Assembly (NCBI GenBank): GCA_016785225.1
Contig: JAFBJZ010000665.1
Location: 2,604,001 to 2,668,000 of the forward strand
Direction of reading: 5' to 3'
DNA: 64,000 nt
Origin: Psettodes erumei
Lineage: Eukaryota > Chordata > Actinopteri > Pleuronectiformes > Psettodidae
The notes beneath the pieces were generated by a model. That model searched no databases, was not told where the DNA came from, and saw nothing but the letters and a program-made list of their open reading frames with translations. The position numbers and the translations under genes are program-made. Position 1 is the stretch's first letter. Every line of letters starts with the position of its first letter. This document shows positions 24,900 to 39,068 of this stretch, piece by piece.

Positions 24900-27800
24900 A
24901 GTATGACAATAAGGCAGCCAATAAAATGTTACTACGAGTGAAGCCATTGTGCCAGCATTAGAACCTGTGTAGTGAGAATCATAGCAGAGGAATGGCCATG
25001 GCTTTGGTCTTCACCCTCCTGTACATCATTAATGTTGGTGTTCACATCGTTCTGCATTCTGCAGGGTGTATTTAGTATTTCCCATATCGGTGTATTCCCA
25101 GTAATGAACAGCGGAAATAAAACTGTCAGTTTCTTAAATCTGATCCCTTCCCCTCAAAGCACTCAACAGAAGGGCCCGGTGCTTCTGCATCATGAAGTTG
25201 TGAGGAACAGGTTTCCAGAGAGGTTAGATGGGGTTGTTCTGCCTCGCGACCCCGTTCCTGGACTGTTTACATCCTGCGGTATTTCATGAAGCAAAGTGTT
25301 CATTACAACATTTTGTCCTATATGAGTCAACAGTATGTTTATGAGGCTCGAGTCCAAACCTAAGAGCCAGGAGCTGAGCCAAGACCTATCTGTGAGGGGG
25401 TTGGGGGGGTGGGGGCTGCACAGTGAGTCTACTGCAGTTCCCTGACCTACCTCCATGCCGCTGACTTCCACTGTTTGCCCACTCTGTTAACTATTACCAA
25501 AAGGCTGTGTACCTTGGCTGCAGCCCAACACTCTTACACATACTGTGGCCCATTATCAAAGGAGACCTGCACTACAAGCCCTGGAGTCCTTCCAAAAAGG
25601 CCACAGCCACAATTTGTGCTTCAAGACCTATCCCAGCACTGCAGCACTATCTGAGCACTCCCTCCTGCTTTGTCTCCTCATCTCTCACTCTCTCCCTCTC
25701 TCTCTCCTAATCCCCTTGCTTGAACATGCACATGTCGGTTAAACTGTCCTTGGCAGGTACCTCACCCACTCACGCTTTTTAAAAAAAAAAAAAAAAAAAA
25801 AGCCCTATTATGTTTGCATTCATTTCCCTTTGGCGTGGGAACAGAATAAAACAATGAAAGAGAGTAAAAACGCGAGGGTTTCAACTCAACCCTTACAGTT
25901 ACTGAGGGGTTTTTTATGATTCAAAGGAGCTGCTTTAGTAATCATTAAAAGCAATTATTGATTTTATAATTAGGTATAGAATTATAACAGTGGCCTGAGG
26001 ACCTTTATTGATCATTGTCTTCTTATTCTAGAGTTGAACACTGCATTTGATACAGAAGTGTTAGTGCAATATATGGCTGCAGCTACTGGCCATTTTCATC
26101 ATTGATTCTTTTGCCCATTGTTTTCTTACTTAATTAAAATTTTTCTATAAAATATTGAAAAACCCCAAGCGTTCATGAATTGTATTCGCTTATTTTTGCG
26201 CGACCAATAGATTCTCTGTGACACAACTAATAACTCAACGAGGAAGGAAGGACGAAAGTGTTTCACAATACAAAGCAGTTAAACAGATAGAAATCAACGA
26301 CAAACCGCTGTTTCATCTGAGATATTTTTCTAAAATATATTTTTTTAATTTTTACAGAGTTAAATGAACGTAAAGAGCTGTGGTAGTTCCAGAGGCAAGG
26401 AGCTTTATCATAGAAAACACTTCTAAAAAAACAAACAAAAACAAAAACAGTGGAACAGATTTGTTTGATAAATGATTGATTATTGATTGTTTCCCATTAC
26501 TTTTCTGCCAGTCAACTCCTACATTGTATCAATAATATGTCAAATGCTCAAAAGGTTCTTTTTATTTCATTTCAGTGGCTGAGAAACTGGTGATACAAAA
26601 ATTGAATCAAAACATTTTCACTGAACGTCAAACCACAAGGCACAATGCACTGCACAATCAATACAAAGGCGTCACCTCACCTCCTCAAACCTGCTCACTA
26701 TCACCATCATCAAATTATCTTTACCACGACCTTATTATTTAATTATTCCTGAGAACAAATTGCAATTTTATGCATATTGAGCCAATTTTGTTTGCCCATT
26801 ATTCTGAGATAAAGAATCAATTGTATTGCTCTATCTTGAGATATGAAAAATCAATATCTTATGATGATCATGACAAATTCATGGTTTGGCAACATCCAGT
26901 CTGAGTCTCCCCATGAGGGAAGTAGACAAGAGAGAGCACCACTGGTCAGCTAATCAAATTTCAATCAGTTTATTGACTTAAAAGTCAAATGACCCAATAA
27001 TGAGTAAGCAGACTTGAAAAGAATCTTTATCTACATCAGGCTAATTGACAAAGCTTTCACCAGGCAGTGAGATATGTTGCTCACGATCACAAGAAATCTA
27101 TTCTATTTGGAGCAAATTACATTAATCAGACCAGGAAATCCCAATCAATTATGTTAAGATAAAAGGGTATGCTTTAAGTTGTGATTTAATATATCAGGAA
27201 CTCAGGAAAATGGGAAACCAAAGACCCTAAAGCCACAGCGTCAGAGTCAGCGATGGCAGGTAACGAGTCTGGCAATGAGCAGCTAACCAGTGGGAACAGG
27301 GAGGTATGTGCTGTACATTTACATGTACAGCGGGGATTTGTAAAGGGGAACAGGTGCGTGCAGGGGCGGAGCGAGCAGCAGGCGGGAAAGCGGGCAGAGG
27401 GGAGTGTCTGGCCCTGAAAATCACATGGGAGCTAGTGACAATGAAAACGCACAACTGGCAGAAACACGAGATGGAACGTGAGAACCGTGACAGATAATCT
27501 GCTTTTGTGGATCCGCAGAGCTGCGGCCTGTGCTCCACGATATCATATCCAGCTTTGTTTCCTTATCTTTCAATTTTTAAAAAAATGTAATTTAGTGTGC
27601 CATTCAGTGTGTTTCTCACTGACTTCGGTGCCCTCGTGTCTCCAGTGCTTCGTTTCAGGTCTTAATTGGGCACCGAATATCATCAACCACAGTTCGCAAT
27701 GTAGCGTATTTGTTGTGGCCATTGTGGGTTGATCCTGTCATGTAGCTGCCGTGTTGTTCATCTAATTTTGGACTGCACAATGTATGAAAGTGGGTCATTC

Positions 27801-30800
27801 CCGACACCTTGCGCAGGGTTTTTCCATTTATGTTTTGAATTCATTTAAACAAATGTCGGTGAGGCGAGCATTGTGAATGTGCGTCTGTTGCAGCGTATTG
27901 CGCCGCTTATTTGATCAGGTGGCGGCCGCACCATGCTCGAACCAGGTGCTGGCCCATATTAGGCTGAATCTGTCCGCACACACGCCACTCTTGATATCAT
28001 GTAAACATATACTTTGAAGTGCGGAGAGCAGGAGGTGATTCTTCATAACTGATGTGTAAATACGAAGCGCTTTGAAGTGTGTGTGTGGCGCAGAGTCTAT
28101 CTGAAAGTGTGATGTGAGATATCCTCAGGCCGGTTCAGTTGGGGCTAATGTAGCGAGATAACGCCCCCCCCCCCCAGCTCACTTCCTCTCCCCAGCAGGA
28201 AGTCCTGGCCTTTTTCACCCTGGCTCAGCCGCGGAGACAGTAGCGTCTCATCTGAGCCTTACCTCTGCAGCTTTTAATTAACTCTGAGTTGTTTACTCTC
28301 TGCTCTCTCTTCCCTGCCTTAAATGTCCTGGGGGGTGCTGTTCAGACACACAGTAGCAGCGCCGACTGTGCTGTTTTAATCCTCGTCTTGGAAAGGTTAT
28401 TGCGGCTGCATAATGGATCGGTTCTCGAGTTCACTTGCTTTTAGTAACCCAGCGCACACAATGAGATTTATCCTCTGGGAACCCCGAATGCCTGTGTCCA
28501 TTTACCAACGAAATGTTGAGAGAATTCAGATATGTGAATTTTTCAACCACACGATGGTGTTCAAGTTAAAGTCAGAGGATCATCAAAGTCAGTTGGCTTC
28601 ATCCTCTGGGGACTCTGAATTCCAGTACAACATTTCAGACTATCCCATCCAGTAATTGTTATATTTCAGTGTGGACCTAGAGTGTGGACAGACCCAGACA
28701 GGGACCCAAATTAACTTTTTGGTCTATCAACTAATGGCTGGTAAGTTGAAAAGAATTCACTGGCCAGAATATTTTACAACTGGCCATTGAACTGCATATG
28801 ATACCATGTCATTAAAATCATTGTAATTACTGATAATCCATCGATTGATCTTTTTAATATAAAAACACACAAATCAGTTGCTGTTGGAAGGTTTAGCAGC
28901 GTCCCCTCTTTCAAGCTGTAGCAGCAGCCGACAGTGAAGGTCAATCTTGCAAAACATTTGCCAATCAAATTATTTGCTGAAGTTGTGCAAGTTTTGTCAT
29001 GACGTCGGCCTGTTTCAGCACCCACCTTGGCAACTGACCTGCTTTATTTTATTCACCGATGTAGATTTTTACCAGTGGGCCAATTCCATATTCCCAGACC
29101 CCGCCCATCCGTGGAGCCCCACCGCTAGCATGGTGAAGGTACGGGAAGGGCAAACTCTACTTGACTTTAATATGCGTGTGAATGTGCACAAACATGCCAG
29201 CTTTCCATGTCTTTGTGTGAAGGCTGAAAGTTACAAAACAGGTACAGATTATGCAGGCGTTGACTACAATTAAATTATTACCTGTTTTATGCCGTGTGCC
29301 GATGGGCAGCAATCCTGTTTGATTTCAGATTGGCCGTGTTGCGGATCCCTTTGTAGTTTGTTATATAACAGTTTGCATACGCCGCCGCGGCAAGTGTTGG
29401 TTGCGTGAGACCTTTGCTGAGGGGCCAGTAAGTGGAGCGCCAGCTTTGACTTTGAGAAGGCCGGCATCATTTAACTGGTGTCTGGTTGGTGCCCAGAGGA
29501 CAAACAGTGGCAGCACTTTGCAGCCGGGTACTGCCACAGACTTCATAATAGAATATGCACAATGATGCGCCAGCCCCGGTATGGTTAAATTACACCTCCC
29601 CAGTTTGAATGGCTGCCGTTGCCAGTGCGTAATTATGTGCAAAATATACAGTTACTCACCACCTCCTGAACGCAGTAAGTGCTTTAAACAGTCTAATTAA
29701 GCGCAACTTGAAAACCGGTGACTAGCAAGTTCTCAAACACGCCACCCACACACTCGGGCTACGCAGACACGCAGACACAACCTGCCCTGCAGCGACCCGG
29801 TGCTTCCAGTCTGCGTGGCGAGCTAGGGAGGGGAGCGAGGGCAGCACCCTTCAGAGGGTTTCTCCTCCACGCCTGCGACGCCTTTGTTTTCCCGCATAAT
29901 GATTTTCTTTTGGGTCACCTCTGGTGCCTTTCAGGGCAGTGAAAGTGGATCTGTCCAGGGCCTCTCCGTTACATAGCCCATCTGATAGGGAGCGCGAGAT
30001 AAGTCCCCCCTGTATAATAAATGTCTCATATTTGATCTTCACAGGTGGGAGCGATCTCACAACGCTGTAGCCAGGGTGCCTCTCCTGGGACAGATTGCAC
30101 AAACACCTGCGTTTTAGGAGGAGAAAGGCCCGTGGAGATGGCTTTTCATGCGCGCTGTGTCGTGCAAACGGTTTCACCAAAAAAACCAAAAAACACATCT
30201 ACATGTAGCCGTTTCCTGTGACTCTGCACTGTTGGTGCGTGGGAAGGTGAAAGGTTAACATATCCTTGCTTGCTCAGCCCAACCAACCTTTCAGGAAGCT
30301 TTATGGCGCGAATCATAAACGGGTTAACCCCCCACCCAGAGTCCGCGCCATGCCTCACCTCCTCGCAGCGTATGAGAGAGAGCGCCTTTGCTCCGCAGGT
30401 TCAAAAGTTCAGATGCAGAGCCGGGCAATCATTGACACAGAAACGGAAGGAAATCAAAGGGAACACAAGAAGGGTTGGCTCCAGAATAGACAAGAGGATC
30501 ATAAATACAGTGGAAAGTAAATAGTGGAGGCAGAATGTCAAGCTGCCTTGTTAGCAGATATAGTATTGCACGGCTGTGGTCTGAATGAGAGGCATCGGAG
30601 ACATGGGAGGCAACCTTAGCTGTGAGTTATGCTCCCCTAGCTGCACGGCTATGCATGTTCCCTCCTCAGAATTCAGCAGCAGTCAAAGCTGTGGCCTGTC
30701 AATCATTTTTCAGGGTGACATTTCCCTTTGCAATCATTGGCCACCTGGGGCGGGGGTGTGTGTTCCACTCCACAGCCCACCGCGAGCTCTCCCGCACAGC

Positions 30801-33800
30801 CCCACCTATGGGTTTAACTCTCGGATGCTTTGTGACGTGGTATGATGGAGGCGCGGCGACCCGCTCGTGTCTGTTTCTCTCGTCACGTAAGAGGACGTGT
30901 ACGTTTGAATGCAGTGAGTGCCGGACAGGAGGATTTCAGTGGCTCTGAACTTGAGTTGTGGAAACTTTGCATTGTTGTGTTGTTTTACTCGAATCCACAT
31001 GGCTTATCTAATGTAAATACATGAAAGGTTCTTTATATCAGCTTTTTTTAAAACCACAGCCAGTTTTTCCAGCAGTGGAAACAGTCAGCTCGCCCCTTCT
31101 TTAAAAAAAAAAGGGCATTAGTTTGATAAATATACACAGTATGATTTATACATTGTACGGCAGTTATATAGAAATTTCAGTTCACAGAAGAATAATCGCG
31201 CACGTATTCTTAAATCTACAGCAACGTTAACGAAAGCTGACCCCAGACTTGTGTTGTTGTTGCCACTATTTGCATCAGTAGCACTGGAAACAAGCAGTAC
31301 AGATTCATTGTAACCTGCACGTTCTGCTCTGTCATCGCCTGCCCGCTTCTTCAGCCCCTTATATTTTTAGATCTCTTATCTGATATTGTCATGGCAATGC
31401 AGAATAAACAGGCCATTTTGATAGCGGCAGGTTTTTCGGTTGGAACCTGTCTCTGGCGCCTTTGATCAGAGAGGCCTTTTATTCTGCCAAGAAGCTTGAG
31501 AAGCCAGGGGGCTGGAATGACAATGAAGCAGCCAGAAGAGCAGCAGCGCGCCTGAATGTGAGGGTAAAGATGAACAGCTGACAACCCTTAACAAAGTTTT
31601 GTTTTTTTTTTTTTCTTTCACTGAGCGAGAGTTCGTGAGTTCTCGTTTCTATCTTGCAACTGCAGATTTTGTTGACCGAAAGAATGCTTAAATTGTGAGT
31701 TCTTTAAAAACCTCAGTTTTGTCTTGAAAAGACAATTCAGTGAAAGGATAATAGATATACGCACTTTAGTGCTCCATACATGATGTTGAGCTAAAAAGAG
31801 AGAGGCCAAGGCAATAATGTACCAGACCAAAAAAAAACATCATCCTCACTAGTGGATAATATGTAGAAGACGCTGAAATAAAGGACAGCATTGTCCTCGT
31901 ATCCCAGGATGCAGCTGCTGGTCGTGGTGTTAGGATGCACACAAGTATTATAAATAAAAATGTAATGAAGTGTTAAAAGGTTTGGATGCTTACTGCAGAA
32001 AAACCTATTTGGACAAGAAACACACTGGTTCTAACCACTTTGTACAAGAGGAAGGAGTTTTGAGGATGAGAAATAACTGTTTGGCAAATGCAACACAGGC
32101 CAGTTTAAAGCGAGTTTGGGTGGAGTTGCTGGAATGTAAACTTCCCCGAACCAAATGAAGTGCAGTTACTCTAAACTCTGATGAAGTAGCATTTTGGCTC
32201 CCACAGGGTGGACGCTCCGCGCCTCCACAGGCCTTTTTCTAACCTGTAACCCCACTGAATAATGTGGGTAGCTCATGACACCCCCCGCCCCCACCCTTGC
32301 CTTCGGAAATATTGCTGGGTTACTACTGTAGGTAGTAAGATAACAATTGCAGCTTACGTTAGAGCGGATAAACACACAGTTCAACCCAGTGATTACACTT
32401 TTGCTCTTGTGTTTTGGCTTTGGAAACTCTAACCATAAACAAATGTGGAACTCAACCAAGACAGCATCTGGGACATCTCACACCATCCCACGCCCCCCCC
32501 CCCCAAAAAAAAACAACAAAAAAAGGAACTTCTGTTGATTTGCCTTCTCTGTTGTGGCAAATCTATAAAAGTCGAGTCCATAGGAGCAAAGGGCGCTCTT
32601 TTCCACAAAGCCACGGTGAACTCACAGGGGCGCAATGTTTTATTTCATTTCAGCGAACATGTGATGCTCGACCTCGGGTCTGGAGCGTTACACCAGATTA
32701 ATCACGGTGGGACGGGACGGGCCGTTGGGTAGCTGCCCCCCCCCCGCACCGCACACTTACTCGCTCGCCTTTTTTCCTACTTGGAAGGAAGCAATGAGAA
32801 CTCATCTTCACCTCAAAGAGACGATAAATGGTTTTAGCTTCAGAAATTCATTAACATTAACAGAGTAGGTGTGCGGATGGTGTGCTCACGAATGCGTTTA
32901 TGTGCGCCAGAGCGTGGACGTTTGTGACAACTTGTGTGCATGTGAGGTCGTGCATGAGCGCCGAGCCTCTACATGGTGATGTCACTGCTCATTGGCCCTT
33001 TTGTGGGGGTAAGGTCGGGGAAGCAGTGATGCCTGCCATAGAAGGGGAGTGTGGGAACCAACTGGCCGGTGCGCACGGGATGGGGGTGGGGGTAGAAGAT
33101 GAGGTAAATGTTCTGGGGTCCAACAATCAGCATGTTGATGTCTTCACTGGGTGGCCTAGTTCCGTGGGGGCGACAGGACACAGCAGGTTGCTGGGTCTCC
33201 GGGCACCATGGGGGCCATGGACAGGGACACACAGCACCCTCCTGCTGGATGATGGATGAGCTGTGCTCGCTGCTAAAAATAACGAGATGGAATCATTCCA
33301 TGGGGTGTCAAAATATGTACTCCACTTGATACTGAATCCAACAACACAGAGCACATGAATGGACCGCAGGCTTGCTGTGCGTGTGTTTGGATATTGTTGG
33401 ATCAGCACCGCTGTATGTTTTCTCAAATAACTCTGTCATTCAACAACTCTTCAATAACTCTTATCATGAAATAATAAAAACAGTCAGTAGAAGCATGGCT
33501 GAGTGGACAACTTTGCTTCTGAATTTTCCTTTATTTCACTTCAGACATATGCTGAGACTTGGGGTTTGATTCCTGTTAGTGGGACCTCCAGTGTTGTTGC
33601 GTATTTGCAGGTGGGAAGCCAGTGAGGGATCTCACCCTTTTTTTATTACTGTAACAATTTCTACTGGTTTGTACAGGCACCCATCAAGTAGTCTGCAGTT
33701 ATTTCTACTAAATGAGAGATATTGTTGCTGTCAAAAATTCTTGATATCGTTTCAAGCCTCCCTTGATCGGTAATTAAAAGTCCTGTTATCTTTTCCTATA

Positions 33801-36800
33801 GAAAATGTTACATGATTTACAGTTGGAGCAATTGCATGGACCTAATCTTCATTATGTTATCTGGATGATTTATAAGTTAAATAATAAGTATAATAGTCAT
33901 AATAACTAATAATTAAGGATATAGTTTAAAGAAAAAATTAAAATGGGAATACAGAATAGGGAAAACGCCACGAGAACCAGTGTCCCTCCCACTTTTATGA
34001 TTTATTTAGTGTCTCAGCAATATGATGCAAACGTGGCAATAGTGTGAAGCTCCTGCATGTTATACTGTCCTGGTGAGGCTCATCACTTGCAGGTGTAAAG
34101 ACCATAAGTCAGTGAGGTAGCACATGTATATCTGCAGGCCAACAGTAGCGGTATCAGTGACTATGTAGAGCACATGGATGCAGACAGTCTAAACTGAGAA
34201 AACAACAGGGCAATAGTCTGAAAAAACAAACAAAAAAGCGTGATGCATTGGAGTTTGGGCTTTTTTTGGCAGCTTTTATGGCTATTCAGCATTCAGCATT
34301 TCCTTACTGCCGCGTGCATTTGTTTTTAACAGCATGCACTCCCTGCCATTGCTTTTTCCTTTGCTAACATGACGAGAGCCCACAAAGTCCAGCCTTTATT
34401 GTAGGTTGGGCAGTGCTATATTGGCATAACATTACAGATTAGAGCCTTGGTCCTTTGATTTGTAGCTTTGGCACAGTTAGCATTGCTTACAAATAATGAT
34501 TTGCTTTTCTCAAGGAATCATATGCACTGTCATTGTGGTCGTAGCTACAGTCCTCCCAGGAACTCTGCTGTCCAAAGAGGCTGCATCATCTCCCCCCTGC
34601 CTGACAAAACAAAACCCCAACACTCCTCCAGGATACTCTGTTCCTCAGCATATATTTTTAGCATATATTTATATTTTTTCCAATGCCCCGGTTGGAACAA
34701 TATCAACCCCCCCCTTTGGAGGGAAATCTTAACTGCCAGCACTCAAAGCCGGTCAATGAAAGGCCAGCTGTTCCCCGCCCTCTGCCGGCCTGCCCAGGCC
34801 TCCATTAGATGCTCGGGTCGGAGATCGACACCCTCCCTCCACCACCACCACCATCGCTCACACACACTCTCACAAACACACACGCAGCCCGGGCTCGTGT
34901 GAAAGCATGAAATGCCTTCACCAGCGGGCTTCAGGTTACGTCGGCACAGCACCAAGCTATGTCCCCGCTGCTAACGAAAGGATGCGGTGAGAAACTTATA
35001 TGCTACATGCTAACTGCGCTCGCAGCATGGCACCGTCGCCTGCACTCTCTCCTTCACACGTGCTGCAGGCACACACAGTCCCCGAGGCCAGTGGCCGTCA
35101 GAGCACAATTCTGTAAAACTCCACCATACGACAGAAATAGAAGGCAGCAGTCTTTAATGTTAGAGTCTCCTGGAGAAAACACAGGCCGCTGGTGGGACCC
35201 CTCGGAATAAATAAAGGCTTATGTGGCCAGCTCATATGTTACTGCGAGCAAAGGGACTGTTTTGAAGCTGTGGCTAATCAAACACAGTTTGCAGGAATGT
35301 CACCGCGTTAGACAGCCTGCAGAAAATGAAATATATATAATTATATAATTACAGCCGATGTTAACCATGTTGTTCACTCTCATTTTCAGTCTGACAGCTT
35401 CAACCACAATCTTACTGAAGCAGCTATTTTGTTTTATTTTACTCTTTATCTATGCTAGCAGTGTGGCTAAATACAGCCATATACCTGAGAAAGATATGCA
35501 TGTTAGCTTGGCAATTAGCTTAGCATAGCCTCACTGGTTGTTGGGTGCCTTGTTACTATTATTGTCATATATTCCAAAGTTTAAAAAGTTTTTAAACAGA
35601 AACACAGCAGCAATATTATTATTATTTTATTATCACTTGCTCAGGTTTCAGGAGTATTAAGTGACTGTACACTACACATGTAGCACATGGAATTTTTGGG
35701 CATGAAAACAAGAATTCTGTCTCTCTGTGATACTGTAATTACACCCGTGTGTTAATGGTTTCCAGCTTTGGGGAAACAGTTGCCAGTATGTTGTTTGAAT
35801 GTTGAATTACCTGTCTCAGAGAGGATAGTTAAGACAAGATAACACAAGATAGCTGTCACTTTTGCTTCATTGCATACATTTGCTTTCATTACATCGCGCA
35901 AAGCAACAAAATGTAGTAGACTGATACCGCGCTACTGCTGCTGCAGCTGGAAGAGGTGGTGCTTACGAGCGGAGAGGCTGCTTTCATTTCTGTACTTGGG
36001 AGACATGCTCTGCATAGCTCAATGATACAAAAGCAGATATCTCATGTCACTGATATCACATCAAATCAGTTCTTATGTCTCATCCATCACAAGCTGCATT
36101 ACTGTCTCTTCTTCTTGCAGAAAAAATCAAGCCGTTTGACTTTGTTTTTCTGTTCAGGACTAATACTTCCTGAATGAATGTTTTTTTTTCTCTTTTTTTC
36201 CTGTCTGCATTTCATTTTTTTGATACATTTTTCCTTGCCACTACTCTCTCCCCTGTGTGTCTTTGTCAGAGTCGGGCTAGCTTTAATGAGTGGACTCCAT
36301 TGTTATTTGGGCTGGCCGCCTGCTTGCAGCTGTGGATAAAACTATCTGGTGTATTTGGCATGGCGCCTGTCTTTGGCCCCAGTTTCTAACAGGAGGCGGA
36401 GGAGGCGGAGGCCAACACATTGGATGTGCTTGATGTGGACTGATGGACAGCAGACAGCTTGCCATGTCTCCACGAAAACAAGAGTGCTCTCCTAATCTAC
36501 TTAGATGGGAATCCATGGAAACCAAATGCTGGTGGAAAAGGACAGGGAGGTACAGCAGAGGGGAACGGGAAGTGAAAGTAACCCTCTGTTGAAATATTTA
36601 AAAAATTCATTTGATGTCAGGCTCCTCCATATTTCATCTGTGGTGGGGTTTTTTTTGCTTGTTTCCATGGCTCATGTAATCTGCTTAGTTTTCATGCAGG
36701 AGTGTTCGACAACATCAGACTGCAGTGTAAACTCTACCTTAACCTGTGGGTTCCACTGTCCTTTCATTCATTATCGTGGCCCAGCACATGCTGCTGACAG

Positions 36801-39033
36801 TCAAAACACTAAGATTTCTTATCACTTCATACCCCTGCTGCATTATTTTGCTTGGCCCATTGGCGTTAGTTTGTTTGGGACTTTCCTGTCTTTTTCGGAA
36901 CTTTATACATAAATCATCTCTGACATCACCTGAGGGTCTCATCGTCCTCATCTCTAGGGGTAAATCTGATGCTTAGCTGAATGCAGGTGTCTTAGACATT
37001 GAACATCAACCGAATCAGATAAATCGTAACGTGTGAAACCGTCTTTTGTTCAGTCCCACTGACTTGTCTAAGCAGCACTGTGGCACAACCTCCACCCCTC
37101 CTAAATTAAATATTTTCTGGAATTTAAAAACTACAGTCATATGTACCAAAGAAGATCACAAATTTTAGTTACTTGGCAAAACACCTTTAATGAAAAAACT
37201 GCAAAACTCCTTGAAGCAGACCATTTTCAGGCTCTTTAATGACTTTTTTGTGATAGATGTCTTGATTTACAGCGACGGTTGACTGACTCAACCGCACTCT
37301 CAAAACCGACTGTAAAATGTGACACTTGGTTGACCGGCTGCGGACGCAAAGTGTTGCGTAACGCTGCTCGCCTGTCTCACTGGCCTCTGAAATAAATGGC
37401 TTACACGTGGAGTAGGAGATGGATCAGTGAGGATCTCGCTTGAACACACTCCGGTGCATGTGTACGTGTGTGTTGGGAGAGTCTTGAAATTCCAATAGCC
37501 GGGGAGTTTTATATTTGTTCCAGAACAGAGCGCAGCCTGGACAGTTGTTTGGTTTTGAAAGCCAAAAAATCTGAACACTTGGAGAAGACGTTGTTGCATC
37601 ATCGGTATTCATCAGCATTCATATTTTTTTTGTTATTGTTTTGTTTTCAGTGGCATTTAAATTCGAATGTTCAATGGCTGGTAAAGTGGCCATTTTTTGC
37701 ATTTTTTTATAATGTCAGCTGCTGCTCAGTAGAGTGTATGTGTATATATGTATATATATACACACACATATATCATGAAGTAGAGGAAGCCTTTAGGTTG
37801 TCGTCATGCTCAGTGGTTTGGCTCCAGGAGGAGATTTGACCCCGTGACCTGTCTTTTGTGTGGCTTGTGTGCAGCATGTCGTGTCTGTGCAGTTGTCATG
37901 TCGCTCTGATCAGCAGCAGCAGAGCGGGCTACTGTAAGTGGCCGGGCTGCGAATAAAGGGTCGGGATGAAAGAGCACAGATTACATATTCATCTGGCCCA
38001 TTTAGAGGAAGCGAAGCCTACAGAGATGCCTGTCGAAGCACACTGACGAACCCGAGATTGCTCACAGGTGCAACTGTGTGACACACACACACACACACAC
38101 ACAAATACACTTCCATCTTCACCCTTAATCTCTCTCGCTCTCCCTTGCCGTCTATATTTTAGTCTTTTTCCCTTCCTGTCTCTCGGTGTCAGACGCTTGT
38201 GTTTTGCCACCTTCAGCTCGGTGTGTTTTATCGGCGGCCCTCATCTCGCTGGTCTTTGCGCGTTTCTGCATGTACGGCCTTTGTGTCTTATCGCCAATCT
38301 GCCTCGCTTATCGCTCCCCTTTTATGCGCAAGTTTTTTTTTTTTTTTTTTTCTTTTCTCCCTTGTCTGTTGTCAGTGTGCTTTTATATTTCCACAGTTGC
38401 TCATAATAAAGTCCCTCCACGGCTGGTGATGTTTCTCTTGGCGCTGAGAGTTGAGACAGTTTGAAACAGAAGGGGCGCAGAGAGGACGGCGATGGCAGAA
38501 GGCACAGATACAAAACTTTAATACAATGGCTGTCAGAAAATATGTTTTGAAAAATACCTGAGAAAATACAGCCCTTGTGGGTTTATGTCCCACTTACTTT
38601 ACACACTTTGCCTTTTAACATGTTTAACTTTATATACTTTGCTTTCTTGTGACAGTTTTCCATTGTCCTGTGTCTGCATAATATCAAAAGAGAGACAAGT
38701 GACAGTTGCAGCAGGAAGGTTCGGTGACAGGTGACAATGTTTTTGTGGATTAGGTGTCTTGGAAAGATACTTCAGTGATATACTTTGTCGGCATACAGCC
38801 TAGTTTTTGATACATACCAATTTAAGATATCCATTGAAGTGCAGTATCATCTTTTGTGAGACATTTGCAAGCAACTCATTGGTTCACTTACAACACACTG
38901 TGTCTACTGTAACATAATGTTTGTCTCTCTTAATGTGAATTCAGTCAGCAGTGCAGTGATGCTACAATTCGCAGAGATGTATTGGCCAAAATCCACTTGT
39001 ACTCTGCACCGGCTTTGGCTTTACTGACGACAA

Positions 39034-39068
<35 letters not shown>

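Larger units (their letters stand above)
21000..26050. other. rnf43: rnf43 intron 1, 21-26 kb
   Basis: No coding exon or RNA gene is recognised. It contains a (TAAAA)n tract, a TA/TG microsatellite, a G-rich tract at 25396-25415 and a poly-A run at 25781-25801. Most of the rest looks like single-copy intron with few recognisable repeats, so conserved regulatory elements could lie here. That cannot be judged without alignment. Confidence 0.4.
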